Of a stretch of DNA of 64,000 nt, positions 8,003 through 17,519 are shown one piece after another. The stretch is from Chitinophaga sp. (GTDB taxonomy: Bacteria; Bacteroidota; Bacteroidia; Chitinophagales; Chitinophagaceae). The position numbers and the translations under genes are program-made. Each line of letters begins with the position of its first letter. Position 1 is the stretch's first letter. The notes under the pieces were generated by a model. It worked only from the letters and a program-made list of their open reading frames with translations. It made no database searches and was not told where the DNA came from. The stretch lies in NCBI RefSeq assembly GCF_017745275.1, contig NZ_JAGHZS010000010.1, forward strand, positions 372,001 to 436,000, read 5' to 3'.

Positions 8003-8911
8003 TTAATCTATAATATGCCGGTTACTCTTTTGAGCGGCATCATATGGTGCGCCGGCCAGTTCATATATGGTATGTTCTATCATCGCGCACATATTGTTTA
8101 GTGGGAGATCATTTGCATCTGTTCCGAAAGGTTCTTCAATCTCGTCTGCGATGGCTTCAAAAGCGACAAAGGTATACGCCACAAAAGCTACAATAAATGG
8201 CGTAAACCAGCCCAGGCTGTCAACCAGGCCAAACGGGAGCAGGAAGCAATAAATATACACAGTGCGGTGTAATAATACGCGGTAACTATAAGGTATGGGG
8301 GTAGACTGAATCCGCTCACAGCCTCCTACAATTTCCTCTAGTTTGTCGAAGTTTTCATCAAAGCGGGCTTGTTGAATAGTGTCTATCCGGTTCTCCCGGC
8401 GTTGCTGCTGCACCCATTCCGCCATAAGTTTGGTTAATACAACCGGTTTATATTTTGCGGCGGCTATTACGGCGAATTGCTGTTCATTCAGGCGTGTTTG
8501 CAGATCGGGCAGGGGATCTGTTCCCCGCAACTGGTGTTTGAGGGCGTAGGTAAATGCGCTGAGCAACTGTACGAAATCCATTACAGGTGCGGATCTTTCG
8601 CCCAGCGTCAGCGCCTGCCGGGTAAGTGATCGTGCATAATTGAGTAAAGATCCCCACAGCTTACGCCCTTCCCAGAAGCGTTCATAGCTGGCGCTATTGC
8701 GAAAGCCCAGGAATAACGCCAGTACAAAACCAAATAAGGTCAGCGGAGCCGGGTTCAACGGAACCTTAAAAGAGAAGATGGTTCCATGGAGATACACCAC
8801 CAATACAGACAATAAAAACAACAGGATAAGCCTGGGTACCAATCGTGGTAATACTGAGCCATGCCAGACAAAAAGCATCCTGAACCAATGTTCCTTATTT
8901 CTTATAATCAT
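8003..8911 (-). CDS. Bestrophin-family (UPF0187) membrane protein
   Basis: A 302-residue inner-membrane protein. The start MIIRNKEHWFRMLFVWHGSV, the pair of N-terminal helices (about residues 25-45 and 57-70), LGFRNSASYERFWEGRKLWG near 67-86 and the late PFGLVDSLGWFTPF segment are hallmarks of the bacterial bestrophin/YneE family. The C-terminal DEIEEPFGTDANDLPL corresponds to the conserved acidic turn of bestrophins, which form pentameric ion channels. Bacterial members may conduct cations or anions; the sequence does not settle which. It starts 20 bp behind the stop of the molybdopterin oxidoreductase gene and is probably co-transcribed with it. Confidence 0.9.
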   Translation of the reverse strand: MIIRNKEHWFRMLFVWHGSVLPRLVPRLILLFLLSVLVVYLHGTIFSFKVPLNPAPLTLFGFVLALFLGFRNSASYERFWEGRKLWGSLLNYARSLTRQALTLGERSAPVMDFVQLLSAFTYALKHQLRGTDPLPDLQTRLNEQQFAVIAAAKYKPVVLTKLMAEWVQQQRRENRIDTIQQARFDENFDKLEEIVGGCERIQSTPIPYSYRVLLHRTVYIYCFLLPFGLVDSLGWFTPFIVAFVAYTFVAFEAIADEIEEPFGTDANDLPLNNMCAMIEHTIYELAGAPYDAAQKSNRHIID

Positions 8912-8931
8912 ACTATAAAATCCTGTTACTG

Positions 8932-11292
8932 CTACTGTGGTAGTTTCCGGTATACGCCGGGATCATGTTTTCTTATCTTTATTTTTACATATTTTGAAGC
9001 AGGCATATTGCTTCCTTTTACCACGTTATTAATAGAAACCAGCACATTGGTTTCCGGAAAGTAAGTAACCGTATTTTTTAGCGGTATACGATACGAAACA
9101 ATAATAAACAAAGGTGCTATACGCTCTATGCCATCATCATAATTATACAAATCTACTTTATCTCCCGCTTTAAAACCTGCTTTATCTATATCCTGCTGAT
9201 TCATAAAAATGACACGACGCTCATTTTTAATCCCCCTGTAACGGTCATCCAGGCCGTATATAGTGGTGTTGAACTGATCGTGGGTCCTGGTAGTAGCCAT
9301 CATGTACTCATCTTCTTCCAAATGATTGCCAGGTACCTCCGTGATTGTAAACGGCGCCCGCCCCCCGAGTTCCTGCGCAAAACGTTGCTCATCCCTGGCA
9401 TTATTCGGAAGATAAAAACCACCTTTTTGACGAACACGGGTATTATAATTTTCAAATCCAGGGATACATTGTTCAATAGCATTTCTTACTTCATCGTAAC
9501 TATCGTGATAAAGCTGCCAGTTCACGACAGATTTTGAGCCCAGTGTAGCCATGGCCATCCGGCAAACAATCTGCGTTTCATTCACCAGGTTTTTAGAAAC
9601 AGCATCCAGCACACCTTTTGAAGCCTGCACTACGCCCATGGAGTTTTCTGTGCTGACGATCTGAACTTCGCCGTTCACAATGTCTTTATCACTCCGGCCA
9701 TAGGTAGGCAGAATTAAAGCCTCTTTTCCATGAACCAGGTGTCCCCTGTTGAGTTTTGTAGAAACGCAAACCAACAGGTTCAATTTCCTCAGCGCATTGG
9801 CGGTATACGTTGTATCCGGTGTTGCAGAAAGAAAATTTCCACCCATACAACACATCACTTTCACCTTTTCTTCATGAATGGCTTTTATCACTTTCACCAC
9901 GTCATAACCATGTTCGCGTGGCATTTTAAAACCATAATATTTCTCGAGGCGGTCGAGTTGTTCATTGCCGGGTTTCTCATCAATCAGCATGGTACGGTTT
10001 CCCTGCACATTACTATGGCCTCTCACCGGGCAAAGCCCTCCTCCGCGGATGCCGATACTCCCTTTAAGCAGTACGATGTTAAGGATTTCCTGTAGCATGT
10101 CCACGCCATTGGGCTGCTGAGTGAGGCCCATTCCCCAGCAGAATATAATCCTTTTGTTGAATGCCAGCATGGTGGCGGCCTGGTACAGGTCTTCTTTTGA
10201 AACACCACAAAGCTCCGCCAGTTGATCCAGTTGATAGTGCCCGTTTTTAAAATGCGCTACATAGGCTTCATAGCCTACTGTTTTGCCGGCAATAAATGCC
10301 TGGTCCAGCACCTTCCCGGGAAATTTATCTTCCTGCTCCAGGAGCAGCAGGGCCAGTGCTTTCAGCAATGCCATATCGCCATTAATCTTCACAGGCAGGT
10401 ATAAATCAGCCAGTTTTACACCACCGCCAATAGCACCTTTGATAGATTGGGGATTATGAAATCCCATCAAACCCGCTTCGGGAAGAGGATTAACCGCAAT
10501 GATTTTGGCGCCGTTTTCTTTCGCTTTTGCCAGGGCACTCATCATCCTCGGTGCGTTGGTTCCCGGGTTCTGACCAATGATAACAATTACTTCAGCGTCA
10601 TAAAAGTCTTCCAGCGTAACGGTGCCTTTTCCTATGCCGATAGTTGGCCGTAATGCAGATCCCGACGTTTCATGGCACATGTTGGAGCAGTCGGGCATAT
10701 TGTTGGTTCCATACGCTTTGGCGAATAGCTGGTATACAAACGATGCTTCATTACTCGTTCTTCCGGAAGTATAAAAAGCAGCTTGATCAGGATTTTCAAG
10801 CGCATTAAGATGCGTGGCTATTTTTTTAAAGGCATCGTCCCAACTGATGGGCTGATAATGAGTGCCTCCCTGGGGTAAATAAACAGGGTCTGTTAGTCGC
10901 CCCAGTTTCCCGATGTGATAGTCGTCCAGTTTTGATAAATCATATACCGAATTTTCCCTGAAAAATTCCGGTGTGATTTTTTTTGAGGTGGCTTCTTCTG
11001 CCAAAGCTTTGGCGCCATTCTCACAGTATTCGCCGATAGGGGAGCGCTCGTCGTCCGGATCCGGCCAGGCGCAACTCGGACAATCAAATCCTTTGAACTG
11101 ATTCATGCTCAGCAAAGCCCTGTTGCCTTTGAAAAAGGCTTTGGCTTCCACCAGGTCAGTCATGGCCGCTATCACAGCGGGAATACCAGCCGCCCACTTT
11201 TCAACCGGCGTTAGCTGCAAATTCAATAATGCATAAGGATTCTCTGCATCCGGTTGTTGGTTTGCTTTCTCTTCACTTTGATATGCTGCCAT
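8932..11292 (-). CDS. FdhF/YdeP-family molybdopterin oxidoreductase
   Basis: A 786-residue cytoplasmic protein of the formate dehydrogenase alpha / YdeP group. Near residues 70-95 it has FDCPSCAWPDPDDE and then CENGAKA, the reduced N-terminal cysteine set of YdeP proteins rather than the full four-cysteine 4Fe-4S site of true FdhF. The molybdopterin core follows: DCSNMCHETSG near 200, IGQNPGTNAPRM near 240, and GIRGGGLCPVRGHSNVQG near 420. The C-terminal domain is the dinucleotide-binding part (TRTHDQFNTTIYGLDDRYRG). No Tat signal is visible. Substrate unknown; E. coli YdeP has been linked to acid resistance. The bestrophin-like channel gene lies 20 bp downstream. Confidence 0.93.
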   Translation of the reverse strand: MAAYQSEEKANQQPDAENPYALLNLQLTPVEKWAAGIPAVIAAMTDLVEAKAFFKGNRALLSMNQFKGFDCPSCAWPDPDDERSPIGEYCENGAKALAEEATSKKITPEFFRENSVYDLSKLDDYHIGKLGRLTDPVYLPQGGTHYQPISWDDAFKKIATHLNALENPDQAAFYTSGRTSNEASFVYQLFAKAYGTNNMPDCSNMCHETSGSALRPTIGIGKGTVTLEDFYDAEVIVIIGQNPGTNAPRMMSALAKAKENGAKIIAVNPLPEAGLMGFHNPQSIKGAIGGGVKLADLYLPVKINGDMALLKALALLLLEQEDKFPGKVLDQAFIAGKTVGYEAYVAHFKNGHYQLDQLAELCGVSKEDLYQAATMLAFNKRIIFCWGMGLTQQPNGVDMLQEILNIVLLKGSIGIRGGGLCPVRGHSNVQGNRTMLIDEKPGNEQLDRLEKYYGFKMPREHGYDVVKVIKAIHEEKVKVMCCMGGNFLSATPDTTYTANALRKLNLLVCVSTKLNRGHLVHGKEALILPTYGRSDKDIVNGEVQIVSTENSMGVVQASKGVLDAVSKNLVNETQIVCRMAMATLGSKSVVNWQLYHDSYDEVRNAIEQCIPGFENYNTRVRQKGGFYLPNNARDEQRFAQELGGRAPFTITEVPGNHLEEDEYMMATTRTHDQFNTTIYGLDDRYRGIKNERRVIFMNQQDIDKAGFKAGDKVDLYNYDDGIERIAPLFIIVSYRIPLKNTVTYFPETNVLVSINNVVKGSNMPASKYVKIKIRKHDPGVYRKLPQ

Positions 11293-11344
11293 GACCTATG
11301 TTGTTTGATGGAATAATAAAAGGTAGCGGAATGGCCATCCGGAA

Positions 11345-11382
11345 TAAATTTATAACAGCCGGATCTGGCTGTTATAAATTTA
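11345..11382. repeat. Perfect 16-bp inverted repeat in the leader of the YdeP-like gene
   Basis: TAAATTTATAACAGCC at 11345-11360 is the exact reverse complement of 11367-11382, separated by GGATCT. It lies between the stop of the SDR gene (11399, minus) and the start of the YdeP-like gene (11292, minus). It may end the SDR transcript or be an operator for the YdeP-like gene; the lack of a T-run after it on the minus strand makes a simple terminator less certain. Confidence 0.6.
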
Positions 11383-11398
11383 ATCAAAATGAAGGAGT

Positions 11399-12184
11399 TT
11401 ACCATCTTTGTCCTCCAATGGCTAACCCGCCATCTACCAGTATGCTTTCCCCGGTCACAAAAGAAGCAGCGGGGCTACTTAACCACAGCACCAGTTCAGC
11501 CACTTCTTCCGGTTTTGCAAAACGGCCCACCGGCGCATGCTTCAGGAATGGAGCCATCAGCTCGGCTGCATTTTCCGCCGGGAAGAAGCGATCAAACATA
11601 GGAGTATGAATATAGCCAGGTTGAATATTGTTGATGCGGATGCCGGATGGGCCACCCTCCAGGGCCAGTGAGCGGACCATGCCATCCAGGCCGGCCTTAC
11701 TGGCGGAGTAGGCGGCAGAACCAACGGCGGCGCCACGCGCCAGCCAGGAAGAGGTGTTTACAATGGCGCCACCGGTACCTTGTTTTTTAAACTGCTCCAT
11801 TTCATATTTGGCAGATAACCAAACCCCCTTCAGGTTAATGGCAATCACCTGGTCAAATTCTTCTTCTGTAGTATCGGTAATAGTCGCAAAATGGCCTTCT
11901 ATACCGGCGTTGTTAAACGCAATATCCAGTTTGCCGAAACGTTGTACCGTTTCCGTTATCAACTGCTGTACGGCCTTGCTTTGGGACACATCGGCTGCTA
12001 TGAAATGAATATCAGGACTGATAGATTGTAATTGGGCTACGGCGGCCTGGCCTTCTTTCTCCCGGCGACCCGCAATCACTACTTTCGCACCATTTTTAAG
12101 AAATAAAGCTGCAGTGGCTAAACCTATACCTGTTGTACCGCCGGTGATGAGGGATACTTTGTCTTTTAACATCTCTTGTGTCAT
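11399..12184 (-). CDS. SDR-family oxidoreductase
   Basis: A 261-residue classical SDR. TGGTTGIG near residues 14-21 is the cofactor glycine motif, AGRREKEG follows strand 2 and suggests NADP(H) preference, AADVSQ is near 63, NNAGIEG near 90, the catalytic serine in NTSSWLARG and the Tyr-Lys pair in YSASK. The C-terminus SFVTGESILVDGGLAIGG is the standard tail. Substrate unknown. A TATCTTTG -7 element lies 20 bp upstream of the start, and an AraC-type gene lies behind it upstream on the same strand, the second SDR/AraC pair in this window. Confidence 0.92.
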   Translation of the reverse strand: MTQEMLKDKVSLITGGTTGIGLATAALFLKNGAKVVIAGRREKEGQAAVAQLQSISPDIHFIAADVSQSKAVQQLITETVQRFGKLDIAFNNAGIEGHFATITDTTEEEFDQVIAINLKGVWLSAKYEMEQFKKQGTGGAIVNTSSWLARGAAVGSAAYSASKAGLDGMVRSLALEGGPSGIRINNIQPGYIHTPMFDRFFPAENAAELMAPFLKHAPVGRFAKPEEVAELVLWLSSPAASFVTGESILVDGGLAIGGQRW

Positions 12185-12203
12185 ATTCGTTTTGTTTATG
12201 ACA

Positions 12204-12211
12204 CAAAGATA
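12204..12211 (-). promoter_or_regulatory. Bacteroidota -7 element for the SDR gene at 11399-12184
   Basis: Read on the minus strand this is TATCTTTG, an exact match to the Bacteroidota TAnnTTTG consensus, ending 19 bp before the ATG at 12184. No good -33 TTTG at the usual spacing was found, so it may need an activator such as the neighbouring AraC protein. Confidence 0.45.
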
Positions 12212-12253
12212 GCGGGCGCTATGACCGGGAAATTATGCGAATCAAACAGCTAG

Positions 12254-13156
12254 TTATGAAATGGAAACAGTGGCTTTCCGGAATTGATTAGGTGTTTGTC
12301 CCGTTTGTTTTTTGAAGAAGATGTTAAAGTTGGAAGCATGCTCAAATCCAAGGCAATAGCCAATTTCCGCGATATCGTAGTGGCTGTGCAACAGTAACGC
12401 TTTGGCTTCCTGGCTGATTTTATCTGCAATCCATTCACTGGTAGTTTTACCGGTGGTTTCTTTTAATGCCCGGTTCAGGGAATTGGTATGTACGGATAAT
12501 TGTGCGGCAAATTCATTGGCATTTTTAAAGCGGATTACCTGGTGCGGCGGATTGGCGGGGAACTGTTTTTCCAGCAGGTTCTGGAACAGATCACTGATGC
12601 GTTGGGCGGAATTGCCTGCCTGGTAATAGGTATCCGGCGCTTCCATTTTCAACGCTTCATGCATCAGGATTTGTACGTAGCTCCGCAGCAGGTCATGTTT
12701 ATGGGCATAGCTGGTGCTGGTTTCCCGGACCATGCTTTCAAAAATGTTTTGCAGGAAGGCAGTTTTTTCAGCATCCGGGAAGAAAACATGATTACCGCCT
12801 ACCTTAAACAGGGGCGATTGCGCGAGCCCACCATTTTTTAAATGCTGATCGATGAAAGTTTCAGGAAAGAGACAGAAATATCCTGTTTGATGCGCCACAT
12901 CCGGCTCCCAGGAATAGGGAATCATTGGGTTCATAAACGAAAGGGCGGGACCTGTCATATGCAGCGATTTGTCCGCATACGATAAGGTGCCCCCACCTTG
13001 GATGATCAGCGAAATCTTGTAGAAGTCACGCCTGCCCGAGGGTAGGTTGGTATCGCTGCAACCAAATTCTTCCAGCCGGTTCACTGTAAATAATTCCCCG
13101 GAATGCGCCTGTCCATGTAACTCAAAAAATTCTGAAACGGTTTCTTTCGCTTTCAT
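12254..13156 (-). CDS. AraC-family transcriptional regulator
   Basis: A 300-residue regulator with an N-terminal cupin-like sensor (YKISLIIQGGGTLSYADKSL, then FMNPMIPYSWEPD) and a C-terminal AraC DNA-binding domain: EFAAQLSVHTNSLNRALKET for the first helix-turn-helix and YDIAEIGYCLGFEHASNFNI for the second, ending FKKQTGQTPNQFR. It is on the same strand and 69 bp upstream of the SDR gene at 11399-12184, its likely target. Its own start is preceded by a TACATTTG -7 element. Confidence 0.92.
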   Translation of the reverse strand: MKAKETVSEFFELHGQAHSGELFTVNRLEEFGCSDTNLPSGRRDFYKISLIIQGGGTLSYADKSLHMTGPALSFMNPMIPYSWEPDVAHQTGYFCLFPETFIDQHLKNGGLAQSPLFKVGGNHVFFPDAEKTAFLQNIFESMVRETSTSYAHKHDLLRSYVQILMHEALKMEAPDTYYQAGNSAQRISDLFQNLLEKQFPANPPHQVIRFKNANEFAAQLSVHTNSLNRALKETTGKTTSEWIADKISQEAKALLLHSHYDIAEIGYCLGFEHASNFNIFFKKQTGQTPNQFRKATVSIS

Positions 13157-13175
13157 CTCTCAAAGTTATGCCTTC

Positions 13176-13183
13176 CAAATGTA
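13176..13183 (-). promoter_or_regulatory. Bacteroidota -7 element for the AraC gene at 12254-13156
   Basis: On the minus strand this reads TACATTTG, an exact TAnnTTTG match 19 bp before the ATG. A TTTG lies 13 bp upstream of it, closer than the usual 19-20 bp, so the -33 element is doubtful. Confidence 0.4.
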
Positions 13184-13321
13184 AAGGAAAATAGGACAAA
13201 CGACCTGCAGGTAAATGTCTTTTTTCTGCAACTCATCTCCCTAATCCAACAACTCATTGGAAATTGGCTGGCTAAATCCCGCAGGGAATACAATTTTGTA
13301 CCAGCTATCAAACCCGCTGCT

Positions 13322-13930
13322 ATGAAGTTTGAGAAAATACATAATAAAGGACAGGCACAGATCTTTAGCAACCGATACCTGGAGTTTCTGACCAAAACCC
13401 ATCCCGTGGTGATCTTCGGGATGTACCTGCCGGTGATCGGTTATATGTTATACTACAGCAAAACATCTTTGCGATATAGTTATGGCCGCATTGCAGTAAT
13501 ATACCTGCTGGCGGTATTGGGGTGGACGCTCTTCGAATACATCGCCCACCGCTTTTTATTCCATTGGGTGAGCGATCACCCGGTAGCCCGTAAAATTACG
13601 TATACGATGCATGGTAATCACCATGAGTATCCACGCGACAAACAACGGCTGTTTATGCCGCCCGTACCCAGTGTCATCATTTCTTCCTTCCTGTTCACCG
13701 TATTTTATGGACTCATGCGGCAAAATGCTTTTGTGTTCTTTCCCGGCTTTATTTCCGGCTACCTGGCATATGGCAGCATGCACTATGCCATCCATGCCTG
13801 GTCGCCTCCCTTTAAATGGCTGAAGCCCCTCTGGCGCAATCATCACCTGCATCACTATAAAAACGAAGCCCTGGGCTTCGGAGTCAGTTCCACGCTATGG
13901 GACCGGGTTTTCGGTACCATGTTCCGCTAA
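13322..13930 (+). CDS. Fatty acid hydroxylase / sterol desaturase superfamily protein (FA2H-like)
   Basis: A 202-residue membrane protein with four hydrophobic segments. It has the full set of histidine clusters for a di-metal site: HRFLFH near residue 76, HGNHHEYP near 98, HYAIHAW near 154 and NHHLHHYK near 172. The layout and small size match bacterial relatives of eukaryotic fatty acid 2-hydroxylase, which hydroxylate the acyl chain of sphingolipids. Sphingobacteria and relatives make 2-hydroxy sphingolipids, so that is a reasonable role; the exact substrate is inferred. A half copy of the palindromic element begins 5 bp behind its stop. Confidence 0.88.
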   Translation: MKFEKIHNKGQAQIFSNRYLEFLTKTHPVVIFGMYLPVIGYMLYYSKTSLRYSYGRIAVIYLLAVLGWTLFEYIAHRFLFHWVSDHPVARKITYTMHGNHHEYPRDKQRLFMPPVPSVIISSFLFTVFYGLMRQNAFVFFPGFISGYLAYGSMHYAIHAWSPPFKWLKPLWRNHHLHHYKNEALGFGVSSTLWDRVFGTMFR

Positions 13931-13934
13931 TCTC

Positions 13935-13987
13935 CGCGTTTATCATCCGCTGCAATAGCTTTATGCTTTCTGCTTTACGCTTTCCGC
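13935..13987 (+). repeat. Half copy of the long palindromic element
   Basis: From CGCGTTT at 13935 to TTTCCGC at 13987 the sequence follows the right half of the element at 55870-55987, including CGCTGCAATAGCTTTATG and the GCTTTCTGC units; the 46-nt arm (13942-13987) has the same length with about five substitutions. The left arm is absent because the hydroxylase stop codon is only 5 bp upstream. Confidence 0.75.
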
Positions 13988-14108
13988 CTTCGACAACTGT
14001 TTCCGCCCACTTGTCCTTATGATGTTTGTAAAGCGCAGCGCTTTTTTTTACTTTGGGTACCGGCTTACTACGCCGTTACGTTAAGCAACAGAACTAAAGA
14101 AAGCGCTT

Positions 14109-17100
14109 ATGAAGAAACTTTTATTTGGGTGCGCCGCCTTTTTGATGGCTGCCACTGCCTATGCCCAGGAAAATGCCTTGTGGCTTAGAAATCCCACTAT
14201 ATCGCCAGACGGCAACACCATTGCATTCGGCTATAAAGGCGATATTTACCGGGTAGACGTAAAGGGTGGGGTGGCTGTACCACTGACCATCCATGAAGCC
14301 CACGATATGCTGCCTGTATGGAGCCACGATGGTAAGTATATCGCCTTCGCCAGCGATAGGTACGGTAACTTTGATGTGTTTGTAATGCCCGCTACCGGCG
14401 GTACGCCGGTTCGATTAACCAGCAACAGTGCCCCGGATTATCCGTACGATTTTACCGCAGATAACAAACAGGTGCTTTTCGGCAGTGTCCGTAATGCGCC
14501 TGCTGCCAGCGTAAGGTTTCCCTATCGCATTTTCAGGAACATGTACACGGTACCCGTTACAGGCGGACGTTCTGTACTGGTCAGTGCGGCCGGTGCAGAT
14601 GTGGCCCACTACAACAAAGCCGGTAACAAAATTATTTTCCAGGACCGCAAAGGTTATGAAGATCCGATGCGTAAACACCACGTATCCGCTGTTACCAGGG
14701 ACATCTGGGTAATGGATGTAGTCAAAGGCACCTATGAAAAAGTATCTCCTTACGAAGGAGAAGACAGGGAGCCCGTTTTCGGTAATGGTAACGATATCTA
14801 CTATCTCAGCGAAAAAGGCGGTATTTCACAAAACGTTTTTAAAGCATCCCTGGCTGGTAACGGCAGCATGCAACAGCTGACCAATTTTACCAAACACCCG
14901 GTGCGGAACCTGTCTAAAGCAGATAATAATACCCTGTGTTTTACTTATAACGGGGAAATATATACGCTGAAAGAAGGGGAACAACCCCGTAAGCTGGCCA
15001 TCAACATTTTCAATGATGGCCGTGGTGCCATCGTGAAAAATGTACCCGTGAACGGCAATACCACCGAATTTGCCATGAGCCCGGATGGCAAGGAAATGGC
15101 CTTCATTGCCCGTGGCGAAGTATTCGTGACCAGCGTAGAAGGCAATACTACCAAGCGTATCACCAATACCCCCCAACAGGAAAGAATGGTGGCATGGTCG
15201 CCCGATGGAAAGAAACTCATTTATGCAGCGGAACGTAACGGCAACTGGGATATCTACCAAACCACTAAGGTACGCAAAGAAGAACCTTACTTTTTTACGG
15301 CTACCTTGCTGAAAGAAGAACCCGTTATCGCTACGGCAGCGGAAGAATTCCAGCCCCTGTTTTCGCCGGATGGCAAAGAAATCGCTTACGTCGAAAACCG
15401 CAACGTGCTGAAAGTATTTAACATCGCGTCTGGCAAAACACGCACGCTGCTACCGGAAGGACATAACTACTCTTATTCGGATGGCGACTGGAGCTTTGAA
15501 TGGAGCCCGGACAGCAAATGGATACTGGCCGACGATGCACAGGGCAATTTCTTTTACTCCAATGCGGCGCTGATACCCGCCGATGGAAAAGGAGCGTCTG
15601 TATACCCGGTACGTAGCGGATTCGGAGAAAGCAACGCTAAATGGGCCGCAGAAGGTAAAATGCTCACCTGGACCAGCGACCGTGAAGGACGTAAATCACT
15701 CGCCAACCAGGGCAGCCGCGAAGTAGACATCTTCGGCGTATTCTTCGACCAGGACGCATATGATAAATATAAATTGTCGAAAGATGAATTTAACCTGCTG
15801 AAAGAAAAAGAAGCGACCGGTGGTAAAGCGGCCAAAGATTCTACCCTGAAAGCCAAAGATTCTGCCGACACCAAAAAAGGTTTCCAGCCAGATTTCAATA
15901 ACCTGGAAAACAGGAAAGTAAAACTCACCATCAACAGCGCTTCCATCGCCGATTATGTGCTGAGCAAGGATGCCAGCAAGCTATATTACATGGCCGCTTT
16001 TGAAAAAGGATACGACCTGTGGGTAACAGAACCGAGAACAGGTGAAACCAAGATCCTCGCCAAGCTGGGCGGTACTCCCGGCAGTATTGCCCTCAGCAAA
16101 GATGGTAATACCCTCTTTGTCAGCAACAAGGGCAGCGTAGTGAAAGTGGAAACCGGCAGCGGAAAAATAACCCCGGTATCTATCAACACGGAATTGTCGC
16201 TTAACCAGGAAGAAGAACGTAAATATATTTTCTGGCATGCCTGGAAACAGGTGAAAGAGAAGTTTTACGATCCTACGCTCCGCAATATGGACTGGAAAAT
16301 GTATGGCGATAACTACGCCCGTTTCCTGCCTTCTATCAGCAACAACTACGATTTCGAAGAACTGCTGAGTGAAATGCTGGGTGAACTGAATGGCTCTCAT
16401 ACCGGTGGCCGTTATTCGCCACAGCCTGTGAATGGCGACAATACCGCGTCGCTCGGATTGTTATACAATGAAGCTTCCACAGCGGATGGACTGAAAGTAG
16501 AAGACGTGATCCCTGGTGGTCCGTTTGATAAAGCCAGCAGCAAAATAAAGAAAGGCGACATCATCGAAAAAATAGATGGCGAAAGTATTACGGACAAATC
16601 CGACTGGGCAGCACTGTTGAACCGTAAAACAGGCAGTAACGTGCTGGTAAGCATTTACAATCCGGATACCAAAACGCGTTGGGAAGAAACTGTGAAACCT
16701 ATCAGCGGTGGTGACGAAAATGCACTGATGTACAAACGCTGGGTAGCCCGTACCCGCGCTATGGTAGATAAACTGAGCAACGGCAAAGTAGGATATGTAC
16801 ATGTGCAAGGCATGAACGACGCCAGCTTCCGCACGGTATACGATGATGCCATGGGACGCAACCGCGATAAGAAAGCGCTGATTGTAGATACCCGTTTCAA
16901 TGGTGGTGGATGGTTGCACGACGACCTGTATCATTTCCTCAGCGGTAAAAGCTACCTGAAATTTGCACCACAGGGCCATGTACTCGACAGGGGAGAACCT
17001 GGTACCAAATGGCAGGCGCCGAGCTGCGTGCTGATGAGTGAAGGAAACTACAGCGATGCATTCATCTTCCCATATGTATACAAACAAGGGAAAATAGGTA

Positions 17101-17339
17101 AACTCATTGGTATGCCTGTACCAGGTACTGGTACCGCGGTATGGTGGGAAACCCAGATAGATCCGACACTGGTATTTGGTATTCCAATGGTAGCTACCAT
17201 CGGTAATGAAGGCCGTCCTACCGAAAATTTACAGGTGGAACCGGATATCCGCGTACCTCTCCGCTATGAAGAATTCCTGGCAGGTGAGGATGCACAGCTG
17301 GAAGCAGCAGTGAAAGAGATGCTGGCAGAAATCAGGTAA
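14109..17339 (+). CDS. Secreted tricorn-type protease (S41 peptidase with propellers and PDZ)
   Basis: A 1076-residue protein with a signal peptide (KKLLFGCAAFLMAATAYAQ). Residues 25-500 are beta-propeller repeats of the PD40 type (NPTISPDGNTIAF, PVWSHDGKYIAFASDR, AWSPDGKKLIYAAERNG). A PDZ domain lies near 795-850 (KVEDVIPGGPFDKASSKI). The tricorn core residues are visible: Ser763-His764 in LNGSHTG, the nucleophile Ser982 in GNYSDAF, and a candidate acidic residue at Glu1039 in RPTENLQVEP. The family cleaves peptides fed through the propellers. Compared with archaeal tricorn this one is exported, probably periplasmic, and may degrade imported peptides. It is followed by a strong terminator, so it is its own transcription unit. 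Confidence 0.93.
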   Translation: MKKLLFGCAAFLMAATAYAQENALWLRNPTISPDGNTIAFGYKGDIYRVDVKGGVAVPLTIHEAHDMLPVWSHDGKYIAFASDRYGNFDVFVMPATGGTPVRLTSNSAPDYPYDFTADNKQVLFGSVRNAPAASVRFPYRIFRNMYTVPVTGGRSVLVSAAGADVAHYNKAGNKIIFQDRKGYEDPMRKHHVSAVTRDIWVMDVVKGTYEKVSPYEGEDREPVFGNGNDIYYLSEKGGISQNVFKASLAGNGSMQQLTNFTKHPVRNLSKADNNTLCFTYNGEIYTLKEGEQPRKLAINIFNDGRGAIVKNVPVNGNTTEFAMSPDGKEMAFIARGEVFVTSVEGNTTKRITNTPQQERMVAWSPDGKKLIYAAERNGNWDIYQTTKVRKEEPYFFTATLLKEEPVIATAAEEFQPLFSPDGKEIAYVENRNVLKVFNIASGKTRTLLPEGHNYSYSDGDWSFEWSPDSKWILADDAQGNFFYSNAALIPADGKGASVYPVRSGFGESNAKWAAEGKMLTWTSDREGRKSLANQGSREVDIFGVFFDQDAYDKYKLSKDEFNLLKEKEATGGKAAKDSTLKAKDSADTKKGFQPDFNNLENRKVKLTINSASIADYVLSKDASKLYYMAAFEKGYDLWVTEPRTGETKILAKLGGTPGSIALSKDGNTLFVSNKGSVVKVETGSGKITPVSINTELSLNQEEERKYIFWHAWKQVKEKFYDPTLRNMDWKMYGDNYARFLPSISNNYDFEELLSEMLGELNGSHTGGRYSPQPVNGDNTASLGLLYNEASTADGLKVEDVIPGGPFDKASSKIKKGDIIEKIDGESITDKSDWAALLNRKTGSNVLVSIYNPDTKTRWEETVKPISGGDENALMYKRWVARTRAMVDKLSNGKVGYVHVQGMNDASFRTVYDDAMGRNRDKKALIVDTRFNGGGWLHDDLYHFLSGKSYLKFAPQGHVLDRGEPGTKWQAPSCVLMSEGNYSDAFIFPYVYKQGKIGKLIGMPVPGTGTAVWWETQIDPTLVFGIPMVATIGNEGRPTENLQVEPDIRVPLRYEEFLAGEDAQLEAAVKEMLAEIR

Positions 17340-17358
17340 GTAATATTTTATAAAGATA

Positions 17359-17390
17359 GCCCCCGTAGTATGCTGCTGCGGGGGCTTTTT
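17359..17390 (+). terminator. Intrinsic terminator of the tricorn-type protease gene
   Basis: GCCCCCG at 17359-17365 pairs with CGGGGGC at 17379-17385 and is followed by five T residues, 19 bp behind the stop codon. Confidence 0.9.
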
Positions 17391-17436
17391 CATGAATATT
17401 TTCCACTATAAATCGTATTATTACAGGGTCAGGTGC

Positions 17437-17467
17437 TTGTTTCTCTTTAGATGAAACCTTAGCTTTG
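17437..17467 (+). promoter_or_regulatory. Bacteroidota-type promoter for the ECF sigma operon
   Basis: TTG at 17437-17439 and TAGCTTTG at 17460-17467 are spaced by 20 bp, matching the TTTG / TAnnTTTG pattern of the primary sigma factor in Bacteroidota. The -7 element ends 52 bp before the sigma factor start. Confidence 0.5.
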
Positions 17468-17519
17468 AGGTATCAGGTGAACATTATAGGATCAACCAAT
17501 CATTAGTATTACGCTGGAG

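Noticed and set aside
16461..17087. 208-codon minus-strand frame inside the tricorn-type protease
   Set aside because: Antisense to the catalytic core of a clear family member; no start signal or neighbours support it.
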